DNA of 64,000 nt from Sporomusaceae bacterium (lineage in GTDB: Bacteria; Bacillota; Negativicutes; Sporomusales; UBA7701): contig JAVKTQ010000011.1 in assembly GCA_031460455.1 (NCBI GenBank), positions 56,924-120,923 on the forward strand, read 5' to 3'. Both the position numbers and the translations under genes were made by a program. The notes below the pieces were generated by a model. The model was not told where the DNA came from. It was given only the letters and a program-made list of their open reading frames with translations, and did not search any database. Positions 40,310-50,013 of the stretch are shown here, one piece after another. Numbering within the stretch: position 1 is the first letter of the stretch; the number at the start of each line of letters is the position of its first letter.

Positions 40310-41698
40310 ATGCCTACAAGCTCCACCGCCCTCAATATCAGACCCCGCATCCTCTACCAGGTTGCCAAGGCTGCCTGGGAAGGCAAGCTTTTCGAGCGGC
40401 GCGAGGATATCTGCCGCATGGTTCACGCCGAGTTCTCCGATCGGATCACCCGCCGCCAGGTTGCCAACCAGATCCGCATCGCCATGGGCCTCGACCCCCA
40501 CGACAGCGATACCGTCATCGGCGACCATGACGCCGAAGCCCTGATGGGCATGGCCAGCGAGCCGTTTGTCATCGCCAACCCCGGCGCCTGCCAGAGCTGC
40601 GCCGCTGAAGACCGGAACTGCCAGCGCGTCTGCCCGGTAGGCGCCATCAGCCGCGACGATTTTGACCGGGTGCGGATCGACCACGAGCGGTGCCTCGGCG
40701 AGGGCCATTGCGTGGAAGCGTGCTCTTTCGGCGCGCTGGCCGAGAAGTCCAATTTCGTTCCCCTCATCAATCTCCTCCGGCAGAACGACAGGCCGGTATA
40801 CGCTTCGGTCGCCCCCGCCTTTGCCGGCCAGTTCGGCCCGGCAGTCACCGCCGGCAAGCTGCGGTCGGCTCTGCTGAAGATCGGCTTTGCCGAGATGGTG
40901 GAGACCGCTCTCTATGCCGACCTCATCACGATGAAGGAATGCTTCGAGTATGACGAGCATGTGCAGACGGAACAGGACTTTCTCATCACCAGTTGCTGCT
41001 GCCCCGTGTGGATAAAGCTCATCGAAAACCGGTTCCCCGAGCTCCTGGCCCACATTTCCCCGTCCGTTTCGCCGATGGTGGCCTCAGCGCGGGTCATCAA
41101 AGCGTTCGAGCCAGACGCCAATGTTGTCTTTATCGGTCCCTGCGTCGCCAAGAAATCGGAAGCCGCCCTCCCTGGTCTCAGCGGGGCCGTCGACTTCGTC
41201 CTCACCTTCCAGGAGCTTACCGCTATCTTTGAGGCCACAGGCATCGACCCCGCCGACCAGCCTGACGAAGAGAATGCCCAGGCGTCGTGGGGCGGCCGGG
41301 TTTATGGCCGCACCGGCGGCGTAAGCGCTGCCGTGGCCGCCACCCTCGCCAAGCTCATCCCCAGGCGGGCGGAAAAATTCGTAGCCCGCCAGGTCGACGG
41401 CATCCCCGACTGCCAAAAAATGCTTGAGGAGTTGAAGGGGGGCGATTTCGCGGCTAACTTTGTCGAAGGCATGGCCTGCAAGGGCGGCTGTGTCGGCGGA
41501 CCGGGGCGCATTCTGCCGCCTGAGGAGGGCGCCCGCCATGTCAACGCCTATTCTGAGACCTCGGTCAGCCATATCCCCCCGGAGAATCCCCAGGTGTATT
41601 CCCTCCTCGCGCGGTTGAGCCACGAGACCGCTACTCCCTCGTTAACCGGGGAGGGGCCCATCGCTACTCTGCTGGCGCGCAAGCTCGACCGCACTTAA
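40310..41698 (+). CDS. [FeFe]-hydrogenase-like H-cluster protein
   Basis: 462 residues. After an N-terminal helical domain (~1-75), a ferredoxin-type region holds cysteines (CQSCAAEDRNCQRVCPVGA and CLGEGHCVEACSFGA), and the rest is an H-cluster domain: TSCCCPVWIKL (L1), IGPCVAKKSEA (L2) and EGMACKGGCVGGPG (L3). The L1 motif has one more cysteine than the classical TSCCPxW, and L2 has GPC in place of MPC. These changes are typical of the putative sensory or group C/D-type hydrogenases and not of the main HydA enzymes. The ATG at 40310 has GAGGTG 6 bp upstream; the open frame upstream is leader DNA. No maturation genes are in the window. Confidence 0.82.
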   Translation: MPTSSTALNIRPRILYQVAKAAWEGKLFERREDICRMVHAEFSDRITRRQVANQIRIAMGLDPHDSDTVIGDHDAEALMGMASEPFVIANPGACQSCAAEDRNCQRVCPVGAISRDDFDRVRIDHERCLGEGHCVEACSFGALAEKSNFVPLINLLRQNDRPVYASVAPAFAGQFGPAVTAGKLRSALLKIGFAEMVETALYADLITMKECFEYDEHVQTEQDFLITSCCCPVWIKLIENRFPELLAHISPSVSPMVASARVIKAFEPDANVVFIGPCVAKKSEAALPGLSGAVDFVLTFQELTAIFEATGIDPADQPDEENAQASWGGRVYGRTGGVSAAVAATLAKLIPRRAEKFVARQVDGIPDCQKMLEELKGGDFAANFVEGMACKGGCVGGPGRILPPEEGARHVNAYSETSVSHIPPENPQVYSLLARLSHETATPSLTGEGPIATLLARKLDRT

Positions 41699-41706
41699 TG
41701 TATACA
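41699..41706. promoter_or_regulatory. Second TGTATACA site
   Basis: An 8-bp palindrome identical to the core of the operator at 40038-40053, directly after the hydrogenase-like stop codon and 79 bp before the next start. It may let the same regulator act on the carboxyltransferase gene; one 8-bp match alone is weak evidence. Confidence 0.3.
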
Positions 41707-41784
41707 TGCCCGGTCGATTGCACGCTGGCAAATAATAGGGTAGAATTAGTTTATTGCGGACTTTTTTTCAAGGGAGGCAGTATT

Positions 41785-43137
41785 TTGGCTAATAAGAATC
41801 CTTTAAAGATCTGCGAAACAGTCTTGCGTGACGGCCACCAGTCGCTGGCCGCCACCCGCATGCGCACGTCGGATATGATTCCGGCGCTGGAGCAGCTGGA
41901 CGAGATTGGCTATTTCTCGCTGGAGTCATGGGGCGGCGCAACGTTCGACAGTTGCCTGCGTTTCCTAAACGAGGATCCCTGGGAGCGCCTGCGCACCATC
42001 AAAAAATACCTGAAGAAGACTCCCCTGCAGATGCTGCTCAGGGGCCAGAATGTTCTCGGCTACAACCACTACGCCGACGATGTCGTAACGGAATTCGTCA
42101 AGCGGGCCGTCGACAACGGCGTGGGTGTCATGCGCATATTCGACGCGCTTAACGATGTCCGCAATCTGGAAGCGGCGATGCGGGCCGCCAAACAGTCCGG
42201 AGCTCACGTCCAAGGGGCCTTCGTGTACACGATAAGCCCCTTCCACGACAACAACAATTTCGTTAAAGTGGCCAAAGACCTTGTCGACCTCGGCGCCGAC
42301 TCCATCTGTATCAAGGATATGGCCGGCCTGCTGGCGCCTTACACTACCTTCGAACTGATCAAGGCCCTCAAAGCCCAGATCAGCATCCCCATCCACCTGC
42401 ACAGCCACTACACGAGCGGTATGGCATCGATGGCCTACCTCAAGGCCGCCGAAGCCGGCGTCGACATCGTCGACTGCTCGCTGTCCCCCTTTGCTCTCGG
42501 CACTGCCCAGCCGGCCACCGAGGCGATCGTGGCCGCTTTCGAGGGTCACGAACGCGACACCGGCCTCAAGAAGGAAGCCATGTACCCCATCGCCGACCAT
42601 TTCCGCGGCGTTAAGAAGCAGTTGGCCGAGACTTTCAAGCTCAACACCGCCATCGATATCGACACAAAGGTGCTGTCCTTCCAGATCCCCGGCGGCATGA
42701 TGTCGAACCTGCTCAACCAGTTGAAGGAAATGGGCATGGCCGACAAGTATCCCGAGCTGATCGAGGAGATGCCCAAAGTGCGCGCCGATCTCGGCTACCC
42801 GCCCCTCGTTACCCCCACCAGCCAGATCGTCGGCTCGATGGCAGCCTTCAACGTCATCATGGGCAAATACAAGAACGTGCCCCGCGAGGTCAAGGACCTG
42901 GCCCGCGGCAAGTACGGCCGCACCCCGGCGCCGATCTCCAAGGAGGTGGCCGATATCATCCTCCAAAATGAGGAGATCATCACCCACCGCCCGGCTGACG
43001 ACATCCCGCCGCAGCTTGAAGGCCTCAAGCAGGCCCTGGCCGAAAAGGGCTACCCCAATGCCTCGATTGAAGATGTGCTGTCGTACGCCGTCTTCCCGGA
43101 CGTGGCGCTGAAGTTCTTCGAAGCCAACCGCAAGTAA
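41785..43137 (+). CDS. Biotin-dependent carboxylase/decarboxylase carboxyltransferase subunit
   Basis: 450 residues. The pyruvate carboxylase/oxaloacetate decarboxylase alpha barrel is clear: ICETVLRDGHQSLAATRMRT, WGGATFDSCLRFL, MLLRGQNVLGYNHYAD, IKDMAGLL and HLHSHYTSGMASMA. It ends after the PYC_OADA region and has no biotinyl domain, as in the 5S subunit of methylmalonyl-CoA carboxytransferase and pyruvate carboxylase subunit B. The biotin carrier must be a separate protein, not in this window. The TTG at 41785 has GGGAGG 7 bp upstream; the frame upstream lies in the gap after the hydrogenase-like gene. Confidence 0.85.
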   Translation: MANKNPLKICETVLRDGHQSLAATRMRTSDMIPALEQLDEIGYFSLESWGGATFDSCLRFLNEDPWERLRTIKKYLKKTPLQMLLRGQNVLGYNHYADDVVTEFVKRAVDNGVGVMRIFDALNDVRNLEAAMRAAKQSGAHVQGAFVYTISPFHDNNNFVKVAKDLVDLGADSICIKDMAGLLAPYTTFELIKALKAQISIPIHLHSHYTSGMASMAYLKAAEAGVDIVDCSLSPFALGTAQPATEAIVAAFEGHERDTGLKKEAMYPIADHFRGVKKQLAETFKLNTAIDIDTKVLSFQIPGGMMSNLLNQLKEMGMADKYPELIEEMPKVRADLGYPPLVTPTSQIVGSMAAFNVIMGKYKNVPREVKDLARGKYGRTPAPISKEVADIILQNEEIITHRPADDIPPQLEGLKQALAEKGYPNASIEDVLSYAVFPDVALKFFEANRK

Positions 43138-43146
43138 GTAACAAGC

Positions 43147-43178
43147 AAAACCCCCTGGCCGTGGCGCCAGGGGGTTTT
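43147..43178. terminator. Bidirectional terminator between convergent genes
   Basis: AAAACCCCCTGG / CCAGGGGGTTTT with an eight-base loop, between the carboxyltransferase gene (+) and the nucleoside kinase gene (-). Confidence 0.85.
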
Positions 43179-43179
43179 G

Positions 43180-44832
43180 TTATGGGTTGTAGAAGCAGCT
43201 TTTGCCGACGAATTCCCTAAGTATCGAATTGGCCGGGATGTCTTCTTCCGACAGGGGGGTGAAGTAACGCAGGAAGTTCAGGAGCCGTTTGGCTTCCGAA
43301 TACATCGGGCTTTCGGGGCCGATCTGCTGCAGCAGTCCTTCGGCACAGTTGCGCAGTACCCCCAACTCGTAGATCAGGGCCGAGTTGAACATGATGTCGG
43401 CATCTTCTTGAAAGGGGAATATGTTGCGCTCTTCGCCCCGCCTTACCGAGGGCCATACTTCCAGTGTCTTGAGCGCGTCGTGAGCGCGGAACTGACTGTC
43501 GCGCACGATCCGGCGGATGAGCCGCGTGTCGGTTGTGGGGATGCGGTTATGGTTGTCGATCGAAAGCTGGGTGAGGGCACTGATATAAATTTTTATTTTG
43601 TTTTCCCGCGGCACCGCGCGGGTCAGGCGCTCATTGAGGCCGTGAATGCCCTCGATGATGAGGGGCTGGTCGGGTTCGAGCTGGATGCGGCGGCCGCGGT
43701 ACTCCCGCTGGCCGGACATGAAGTTGTAAGTGGGCATTTTGACCAGTTCGCCCCGCAGGAGCCTTACAAGATGCTCGTTAAAGAGCTCCAGGTCAATGGC
43801 TTCAATGGCTTCAAAGTCGTAGTCGCCCTTCTCGTCCCGGGGCGTATGGTCGCGGTCGACGAAGTAGTCGTCGAGGGAGATGGGCACGGGCCTGACGCCG
43901 TTGACCCTCAGCTGCACGTTGAGGCGCTGGGCGAAGGTGGTTTTGCCGGACGAGGAAGGCCCGGCGACCAGGATAACCCGCACATCGCTGGTGTGTGAGC
44001 TGATGTAGTCGGCGATTTGGGCGAGTTTCTTTTCGTGCAGGGCTTCGGCGATGCGGATGATCTCGGCTGCCTGGCCCTGTTCGACGTATTCGTTGAGATT
44101 GGCCACATATGGGCAGCGGAGGATTTTTCCCCATTGCTCGGCTTCCTGGAACACTTTGAACAGTTTAGGCTGCCCGACGTACGGCGGCAGGACCGCGGGG
44201 GCGTCCTTCTCCGGGAAGCGCAGGATAAAACCGGGCGGATGGTATCTCAGCTCGAATATCTTCAGATAACCGGTGCCCGGCACCATCGTCCCGTAAAAAT
44301 AATCATACTCGTCGCCGCAGTAGTACACGCTCACAAGTTCGCGTTGCAGTTGGCTGAGCAGTTTGACTTTGTCGGTTTGGCCCGACGCCTTGAAGAGGGC
44401 AATGGCGTCGGCGCGCAGCATGCTTTGGCGGACAAACGGCCGGTTCTCGTCGACGATCCGGCGCATGCGCTCCTGGAGGCGGCCGATATCTTCCGCGGTC
44501 AATTCGCGGTCGAGATGGAGTTCGCAGTAAAGCCCTTTGCCGAGCGAGTGTTCAACGGTAACTTCGGCGGCGGGGAAAAGGTCGCGGGCCGCTACGACGA
44601 GGACGAAGGACAGGCTGCGGCGGTATACGCGCATCCCCTCCTCGCTGGTTAGGTCGAGGAAAGATACCCGACCGCCGTCCCTGACGGCGGTCTGCAAATC
44701 CTTGACGTCGTTGTCGATATTCGCCGCGACGATGGGCGAGGTAAAAAGGTGAGCCACGTCCCGGCTGACGTCCAGCAACGTCATGCCTGCATCGTACTCG
44801 CGGCTGGTATCGCCAATTTGGACTGTAACCAA
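43180..44832 (-). CDS. Nucleoside kinase with threonyl-tRNA synthetase-like N-terminus
   Basis: 550 residues. Residues 1-60 are TGS-like (VQIGDTSREYDAGMTLLDVS), the next part resembles the second additional domain of threonyl-tRNA synthetase, and the C-terminal half is a uridine kinase/phosphoribulokinase fold with P-loop VAGPSSSGKTTFAQRL and ISLDDYFVDRD. Proteins of this layout are annotated as nucleoside or uridine kinases in Firmicutes. The start is TTG with GGAGGGG 6 bp upstream. Confidence 0.88.
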   Translation of the reverse strand: MVTVQIGDTSREYDAGMTLLDVSRDVAHLFTSPIVAANIDNDVKDLQTAVRDGGRVSFLDLTSEEGMRVYRRSLSFVLVVAARDLFPAAEVTVEHSLGKGLYCELHLDRELTAEDIGRLQERMRRIVDENRPFVRQSMLRADAIALFKASGQTDKVKLLSQLQRELVSVYYCGDEYDYFYGTMVPGTGYLKIFELRYHPPGFILRFPEKDAPAVLPPYVGQPKLFKVFQEAEQWGKILRCPYVANLNEYVEQGQAAEIIRIAEALHEKKLAQIADYISSHTSDVRVILVAGPSSSGKTTFAQRLNVQLRVNGVRPVPISLDDYFVDRDHTPRDEKGDYDFEAIEAIDLELFNEHLVRLLRGELVKMPTYNFMSGQREYRGRRIQLEPDQPLIIEGIHGLNERLTRAVPRENKIKIYISALTQLSIDNHNRIPTTDTRLIRRIVRDSQFRAHDALKTLEVWPSVRRGEERNIFPFQEDADIMFNSALIYELGVLRNCAEGLLQQIGPESPMYSEAKRLLNFLRYFTPLSEEDIPANSILREFVGKSCFYNP

Positions 44833-45070
44833 TGAGTCCCCCTCCGATCAGGCGGGGCCGCGCCTTTACGAGGCGCTCGCCGACCGCCCGGTATTCTGCA
44901 ACTGCAACCTAATAACCATTCTATACATCCTGCCGCTATTTATTCGCCGGGGATCTTGGCTGGGCGCACAAGCGGCTGCCGATAAATACTTTCCTTGTAA
45001 AATAGTATATAGGATTAGTGCCAAAAACGCCAGATAACGGCAGCATAATCTCCTTTTTTCGGCCTTACGT

Positions 45071-45102
45071 GAGGAGGAGTGAACTCTTGTTCACTCCTCC
45101 TC
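45071..45102. terminator. Perfect hairpin downstream of a small membrane-protein gene
   Basis: GAGGAGGAGTGAAC / GTTCACTCCTCCTC, 14-bp perfect stem with a four-base loop, 12 bp after the stop of the small gene at 45114. No T-run follows on the minus strand. The remaining bases between 44833 and 45070 hold no visible gene. Confidence 0.5.
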
Positions 45103-45113
45103 ATCCCGCCCTG

Positions 45114-45305
45114 TTAACGTTGCCTGAGCATGCGCATAAAGCGGTAGGCCATGATCGACAGCGGCGCGCGGTGGACGGCGAAGCGCATACCGAGGATGAA
45201 GAGCATCACCGCACCGAAAAGGTGGACGATCCAGAAACCGGTCCGCGGAAATTCCAGGGGGGTGTCGTCGATCCAGTTTTCGTGATACTGTCCCACGGAT
45301 ATCAT
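45114..45305 (-). CDS. Small single-helix membrane protein
   Basis: 63 residues with one membrane helix (WIVHLFGAVMLFILGMRFAV) and a basic C-terminus (YRFMRMLRQR). AAAGGAGG lies only 3 bp before the ATG. An alternative frame over the same bases (45091-45351) has no ribosome site and no membrane segment. The family is not recognised; terminator-like hairpins on both sides support a separate gene. Confidence 0.55.
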   Translation of the reverse strand: MISVGQYHENWIDDTPLEFPRTGFWIVHLFGAVMLFILGMRFAVHRAPLSIMAYRFMRMLRQR

Positions 45306-45355
45306 CAGCCTCCTTTGGCGATAGTATTGCCAAAGCAGCCTCTTCTCTCATGCGG

Positions 45356-45390
45356 GAAAAAAAGGAAGCCGGACTGCCCGTCCGGCTTCC
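45356..45390 (-). terminator. Terminator of the aminotransferase gene
   Basis: GGAAGCCGGAC / GTCCGGCTTCC with a five-base loop and TTTTTTT on the minus strand, 10 bp after the stop. Confidence 0.88.
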
Positions 45391-45399
45391 TGGGTGTTT

Positions 45400-46641
45400 T
45401 TATTTGTCCGCCTCGAGCATGGCCCGCGCGATCTTGGTCGGCATACCCTTGATTTTGCCGGACGGGAGGGCGCAAACGGCTATGCGCACGCCTTTAGCGA
45501 GCGGTACGGCGAAGATGTTGTCGGCGTGCAGCCTGGTGCAGACTGCGTCCGGGTTTTGGGCCGGGATGGACAGAAAGAAGCCGGCGATGTACGGGAGCAT
45601 GTTGAGTTTGGCTTCTTTGGCTTCGGCGGTGAAGAGGTTTGCCCGCTCGGCGATCATCTGGTAATAGGCGGCCCGCTCTTTTTCCAGTTCCGCTTGGAGG
45701 GTGTCGTCCTTGTAGATGGCGCTGAGAAGGTGCTGACCGCCGCGGTTGATGTTCGACCAGGTGGCCCGGCTGAGGTACTGGTTGACATTGGCAAATTCGT
45801 TGATGACGTCCTGGCTGGCGGATATGCCGATCATTGCCCCTGTCCGCATTCCGTAGACGGTGTAGCCTTTGGACATGCTGTAACCGATAATTACGAGAAT
45901 ATTTTCCGGCAGGCCGCCGAATTTCTTCATAAAGGCCCTGCTCGCGTTCTTCTCGCCGGCGAAATCGATATAGGCAGCGTCGACGAATAGGGTGATTTTC
46001 TTGTCTTTCTTGGCGTTCTTGAGAACGGCCAGCACCTGGTCCCACTCGGCGCTGTCGAGGCTGTAGCCTACCGGGTTGTGGGCCGGGGTGTTGAGCAGGA
46101 TGACGATGTTGTTCTGTTTGGCCAGCAGTTCGGTAACTTTGCTTTCGAATGATTTGACGTTGAATTTGTTGCCGGCGTCGAACAGGGAGAAGGTGTCAAG
46201 TTTGCGCATCAGCGCGTCGGACAGAACGCTGTATGGGTCCCAGTACCAGTCGGTGGTGAGAACGGTGTCGCCAACCTCGGAGTAGTTCCAGATGGTGTGG
46301 TGGATGGCGCCCGAGCCGCCGGAAGTGGAGACGGCCTTGGTGTAAGCTTCGGGGCGATTGTCGCCGAATGCGGCCACCTGGACCTTGTCGAGGAAATCGG
46401 GGATACCGGCGATGGGAGCGTAGGGGACAAGCTCCGTCATCGGCAGGCTTTTGTAAACTTTTTCAACGGTGGGCAGGATGACGAGTTTTTCGCTGTTGTC
46501 GAGCAATACCCCGATTGTAGCGTCAACTACGTTCTCTTTGCCGATTTTGGCTTTGGCGGCGTTGGCGGCGGCCGCCGCGCCGAAGATTTTGTCGGTGGCC
46601 GCTTTGCCGGCCATGTGGGATGCAGCGATACCGTAAGGCAT
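45400..46641 (-). CDS. Pyridoxal-phosphate aminotransferase, class I/II
   Basis: 413 residues. The fold I aminotransferase pattern is seen in STSGGSGAIHHTIWNYSEVGD, LNTPAHNPVGYSLDSAEW, the VDAAYIDFAG strand and the PLP-lysine segment IIGYSMSKGYTVYGMRTG. It transfers amino groups between an amino acid and a keto acid; the closest types are aromatic or aspartate aminotransferases of anaerobes, but the substrate cannot be fixed. It lies downstream of asnS with a 108-bp gap. Confidence 0.85.
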   Translation of the reverse strand: MPYGIAASHMAGKAATDKIFGAAAAANAAKAKIGKENVVDATIGVLLDNSEKLVILPTVEKVYKSLPMTELVPYAPIAGIPDFLDKVQVAAFGDNRPEAYTKAVSTSGGSGAIHHTIWNYSEVGDTVLTTDWYWDPYSVLSDALMRKLDTFSLFDAGNKFNVKSFESKVTELLAKQNNIVILLNTPAHNPVGYSLDSAEWDQVLAVLKNAKKDKKITLFVDAAYIDFAGEKNASRAFMKKFGGLPENILVIIGYSMSKGYTVYGMRTGAMIGISASQDVINEFANVNQYLSRATWSNINRGGQHLLSAIYKDDTLQAELEKERAAYYQMIAERANLFTAEAKEAKLNMLPYIAGFFLSIPAQNPDAVCTRLHADNIFAVPLAKGVRIAVCALPSGKIKGMPTKIARAMLEADK

Positions 46642-46749
46642 ATTATTTTCCTCCTCAATCAGTCACAGTATGTTTTTTGCCAATATTATCTTAACGTTTG
46701 GCACGTTAGCGATTATTCCTGCCATCGGTCAAGAAAAATCCAGTATACA

Positions 46750-48042
46750 TCAGGGGTACATCTTATGGAGCATCCGCGGGAAGGGGATTGTTTCCCTGAT
46801 GTGGTCGAGTCCGCAGATCCAGGCCACCGTCCGTTCGATGCCCAAGCCAAACCCTGAATGGGGGACGGCTCCGTAGCGGCGAAGGTCTAGGTACCATTCG
46901 AACGCCTCGCGCGGCAGCTTGTGTTCATCCAGACGCTGTTCAAGCAGAGCGAGGTCGTCGATCCTCTGTCCGCCGCCGATCATTTCGCCGTACCCTTCCG
47001 GGGCGATGAGATCAGCTCCCAATACCACTTTGGGGTCGTTGGGGTCGGGTTTCATGTAAAACGCCTTGATCGCGGTGGGATAGCGGTGGACGAATACGGG
47101 AGCGTCGAAGTTGCTGCCGATGATCGTTTCGTGAGGAGCGCCGAAATCGTCGCCCCAGACGAATTCCTCACCCGCCTTTTTCAGCAGTTCTACCGCTTCC
47201 GTATAGCTTATGCGGGGGAAGGGCAGTTTGATGGCCTCCAGCTTGGCAACGTCCCGCTCCAGCGTCTTGAGTTCCTGCCGGCAGCGTTCCAGTACCCTCT
47301 GCACGACGTAGAAGACCATTTCCTCCTGAAGCTTCATGTTGTCGTCGATGTCGAAGTAGGCCATTTCGGCCTCGATCATCCAGAACTCCATCAGGTGGCG
47401 GCGGGTTTTCGATTTTTCGGCCCGGAAAGTCGGCCCGAAACAATATACGCGCCCGAGGGCGGCTGCGGTAGCTTCGTTATAAAGCTGACCGCTCTGGGAC
47501 AAGAAGGCTTTTTCGCCGTGATAGTCGATCTCAAACAGCGTTGTGGTGCCTTCGCAGGCGGCCGGCGTTATCACCGGCGCGTCGGCCAGCACGAAATCAC
47601 GCTGATAAAAGAAATCGCGAAAAGCCTGTTCGATTTCGGAGCGGATGCGAATAACGGCTGTCTGTTTCGGGGTTCTGAGCCACAGATGGCGACGTTCGGC
47701 GAGGAATTCGACCCCGTGTTCCTTGTGGGTTATCGGGTATTCCTCGGCGATGCTGACGATCTCGAGCCCGGTGAGGGTAAGCTCGTAGCCGCCGACGGCT
47801 CGGGGCTCCTCCCTGACGACGCCGCTTACTTTCAGCGCGCTCTCCTGAGTAAGTGTGGCGGCAAGCGCAAATAGGTCGTCTCCGACCTCTTTCTTAACCA
47901 TTACCCCCTGCACAAGGCCGGTACCGTCACGGACGATCAAAAAAGCGATTTTGCCCGAGGACCGAAGATTATACAGCCAGCCCTGGACAGTCACCGTTTC
48001 GCCTACATGGCGGCCAAGATTTTTTATGAGTGCCGTTGCCAA
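46750..48042 (-). CDS. asnS: Asparaginyl-tRNA synthetase
   Basis: 430 residues. N-terminal OB-fold anticodon-binding domain ([19 protein letters not shown]), class II core with motif 2 [23 protein letters not shown] and motif 3 [15 protein letters not shown]. Lengths and motifs fit AsnS and not AspS. The TTG at 48042 (ATALIKNLG) has AGGGGTGG upstream; the frame upstream to 48126 is not preceded by a ribosome site. Confidence 0.92.
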   Translation of the reverse strand: MATALIKNLGRHVGETVTVQGWLYNLRSSGKIAFLIVRDGTGLVQGVMVKKEVGDDLFALAATLTQESALKVSGVVREEPRAVGGYELTLTGLEIVSIAEEYPITHKEHGVEFLAERRHLWLRTPKQTAVIRIRSEIEQAFRDFFYQRDFVLADAPVITPAACEGTTTLFEIDYHGEKAFLSQSGQLYNEATAAALGRVYCFGPTFRAEKSKTRRHLMEFWMIEAEMAYFDIDDNMKLQEEMVFYVVQRVLERCRQELKTLERDVAKLEAIKLPFPRISYTEAVELLKKAGEEFVWGDDFGAPHETIIGSNFDAPVFVHRYPTAIKAFYMKPDPNDPKVVLGADLIAPEGYGEMIGGGQRIDDLALLEQRLDEHKLPREAFEWYLDLRRYGAVPHSGFGLGIERTVAWICGLDHIRETIPFPRMLHKMYP

Positions 48043-48112
48043 TCGGTGCCACCCCTTTTGCCTCAATATCGTTAGTCTAACCTGAAAATATTTTCCTATT
48101 ACCTTGTCAGCG

Positions 48113-48586
48113 TCAGGTCGCGGCACCCGGATCTACGTTCATCTTGCCGGTGATTTTGTCCACGCTGATGGCCACGGCAACACAGCCCTTGAGCATCGTG
48201 GCGTCCACGGCCGCGAACGGCCGTCCGGCGGCAAAACGCGCGGTCAGCGTATTCAGAACGTCGATCATCTCTTCTTCGTCGTTGACGATGCGGGCTTTCC
48301 CGAATACGACAACTGAGGTATAGCGGGTCGAGCAGCCACAGGCCTTTTCGGAAAATACCAGTTTGTCGGACTGGCTGACTTCAAAGCAAACGCGGTTGTT
48401 GGCGGCAATGTTGTCAAGCTTGTGCCCTTTGGGGGCGCAGTGAAAATAAATGCTGCCGCGATGGAAAATATAATTGAGAGGGGTTATATAGGGCTGTCCG
48501 TCGGCGCCGCACGTCGCCAGCCTTCCCTCTGTCCTCGCGGCGAGGTACGCGAACGCCTCACTTTCGCTTAACCACTTTTTCGGCAT
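48113..48586 (-). CDS. Pyridoxamine 5'-phosphate oxidase family protein
   Basis: 157 residues. The split-barrel FMN-binding pattern is present: [37 protein letters not shown] and VCFEVSQSD. Such proteins reduce or bind flavin and are often annotated as nitroimidazole-resistance or PNPOx-like; the true substrate is unknown. The ATG at 48586 has GGAGGG 5 bp upstream. Confidence 0.85.
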   Translation of the reverse strand: MPKKWLSESEAFAYLAARTEGRLATCGADGQPYITPLNYIFHRGSIYFHCAPKGHKLDNIAANNRVCFEVSQSDKLVFSEKACGCSTRYTSVVVFGKARIVNDEEEMIDVLNTLTARFAAGRPFAAVDATMLKGCVAVAISVDKITGKMNVDPGAAT

Positions 48587-48685
48587 TTTATCCCTCCTGA
48601 AGATATGGATAATGTTTGATTCTTTATTTGGCGCTATTTTCCTGTCTCCCGACGTAAACATACGTGAAAAGTGCCATCTTCCCCA

Positions 48686-48714
48686 AAAGGAAAGCAGGCC
48701 TTGCGGCCTGCCTT
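48686..48714 (-). terminator. Terminator of the SASP gene
   Basis: GCAGGCC / GGCCTGC with a TTGC loop, followed on the minus strand by TTTCCTTTTG. Confidence 0.6.
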
Positions 48715-48721
48715 TCGGTCG

Positions 48722-48988
48722 TCAGTTGCCAATGTTGTTCTTGCTGGTGAGCGTCTGTCCGGATTTGCCCTGTTGGCTGCCGCCTTGGCCGCCGCCCAGT
48801 TTGTTTTCCTGGGACTCGATCATCTTGCGGACCATGTTGCCACCGACGCGGCCGTTATCCGCCGAGGTCAGGGCACCCTTGTAAGTGTTCTGGTAATTCT
48901 GCAAGCCGAGTTCGGCAGCGGTTTCCACCTTCAGCTGGTCGAGAGCTTTCTGCGCCTGGGGGTTGACAGGTTTCCGACTCCTCGACAT
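48722..48988 (-). CDS. Alpha/beta-type small acid-soluble spore protein
   Basis: 88 residues. Typical SASP motifs: ALDQLKVETAAELGL with the GPR-protease cleavage region, and NGRVGGNMVRKMIESQE near the middle. The protein coats DNA in spores. A glycine/glutamine-rich tail (KLGGGQGGSQQGKSGQT) is longer than in Bacillus SASPs. The ATG has GGGAGG 9 bp upstream. It is direct evidence that the host forms endospores. Confidence 0.92.
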   Translation of the reverse strand: MSRSRKPVNPQAQKALDQLKVETAAELGLQNYQNTYKGALTSADNGRVGGNMVRKMIESQENKLGGGQGGSQQGKSGQTLTSKNNIGN

Positions 48989-49073
48989 TAAGCAAAACCT
49001 CCCTTTGCGATTTTTGGGGTACCCATTTATAGAATGGCTAAAATGAGCCTTCACATACATTGAAAAAACTGGA

Positions 49074-49106
49074 CAAAAAGAAGCGGCCCCGTAAAGGGCC
49101 GCTTTT
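49074..49106 (-). terminator. Terminator of the porin gene
   Basis: AAGCGGCCC / GGGCCGCTT with a six-base loop and CTTTTTG on the minus strand, 11 bp after the stop. Confidence 0.85.
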
Positions 49107-49116
49107 GAAGACCGAT

Positions 49117-50013
49117 TTAGAAGTTGAAGTCGAGTTCGGCACGGAACTGGTTCGGTTTGATGGAAGCATCGCTGGATTTCTTGGTGATGTCCTGGTATAC
49201 CCACAGGGTGGCGTTGTTGGTAGGCTTGTATTTGGCTTCGAGACGAACGCCCTTGGAGTCGGCGAGCGCGCCGTTGGTCACCCAGTCACCGTCAACAGCG
49301 TTGTTCTCGATGTCGCGGAAGGATACTGCGTAGCTGAAGTCGCCCTTGTTGGCGGCTTGGCCAACGGTGGCTTTAATCATGTAACCGTCAGCTTTGGCGG
49401 TGTTGTTCTTCATATAGATACCGGTCAGGCCCACGTTTTCGGCAACCTTGCCGCCGGCGTTTACGGACCAGTATTTGTTGTCTTCGCGCTTCAGGTAGCC
49501 GGCGCCCATATCGATTGCCTGCACCTTGGTGTCGATGCTGGCGGCGAGAACGTCGTCTTTCACGGAGCGGCCGCCGAAACCGTAGAGGTTGAAGTCACCG
49601 GCTTTGCCGGCCAGCGAGATACCCTGGATACCGTTAACGTCGGCCAGCATGTTTTGACCTACGGAAACCGGTTGGCGGCCAAATTTGGCGTCAACTTGGC
49701 CGAACTTCGAGCCGATATACATTTGCTCCATGTTGACTTCCGAACCCTTGGAGCCGGTGCCGGCTTCGGCATAGTTGAGGCCGGTGCCCTGCATTTGCTG
49801 GTCGATACCCATGAGGCGGGCGTGAGCGTACATGCCTTCACCCATGTCGAAATCGAAGTTCAGGCGGATACGGGCGTCAGAGTAATCGCCGCTGCCTTTG
49901 GTGGTCTGGATCATGGTCTGAGCGTCGCCGGTAATCACGGGAGCGGCAAAAGCGGTAGCGGTCGAAATGGTAAGAGCAGCCATGATTGCAGCCGAAAGAA
50001 GTCTCTTTTTCAC
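49117..50013 (-). CDS. Outer-membrane porin
   Basis: 298 residues from the GTG at 50013 (GAGGAGG 9 bp upstream). A signal peptide (KKRLLSAAIMAALTISTATAFA) is followed by alternating beta-strand-type sequence (ARIRLNFDFDMGEGMYAHARL, KFGRQPVSVG, GGRSVKDDVLAASIDTKVQ) and ends with a phenylalanine (ELDFNF), the outer-membrane insertion signal. It is a general-type porin that lets small molecules across the outer membrane. Its presence next to a spore protein gene marks a diderm Firmicute. Confidence 0.87.
   Translation of the reverse strand: MKKRLLSAAIMAALTISTATAFAAPVITGDAQTMIQTTKGSGDYSDARIRLNFDFDMGEGMYAHARLMGIDQQMQGTGLNYAEAGTGSKGSEVNMEQMYIGSKFGQVDAKFGRQPVSVGQNMLADVNGIQGISLAGKAGDFNLYGFGGRSVKDDVLAASIDTKVQAIDMGAGYLKREDNKYWSVNAGGKVAENVGLTGIYMKNNTAKADGYMIKATVGQAANKGDFSYAVSFRDIENNAVDGDWVTNGALADSKGVRLEAKYKPTNNATLWVYQDITKKSSDASIKPNQFRAELDFNF

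Noticed and set aside
45091..45351. Alternative 86-codon frame over the small membrane-protein gene
   Set aside because: No ribosome site and no hydrophobic segment; the 63-residue frame has both.
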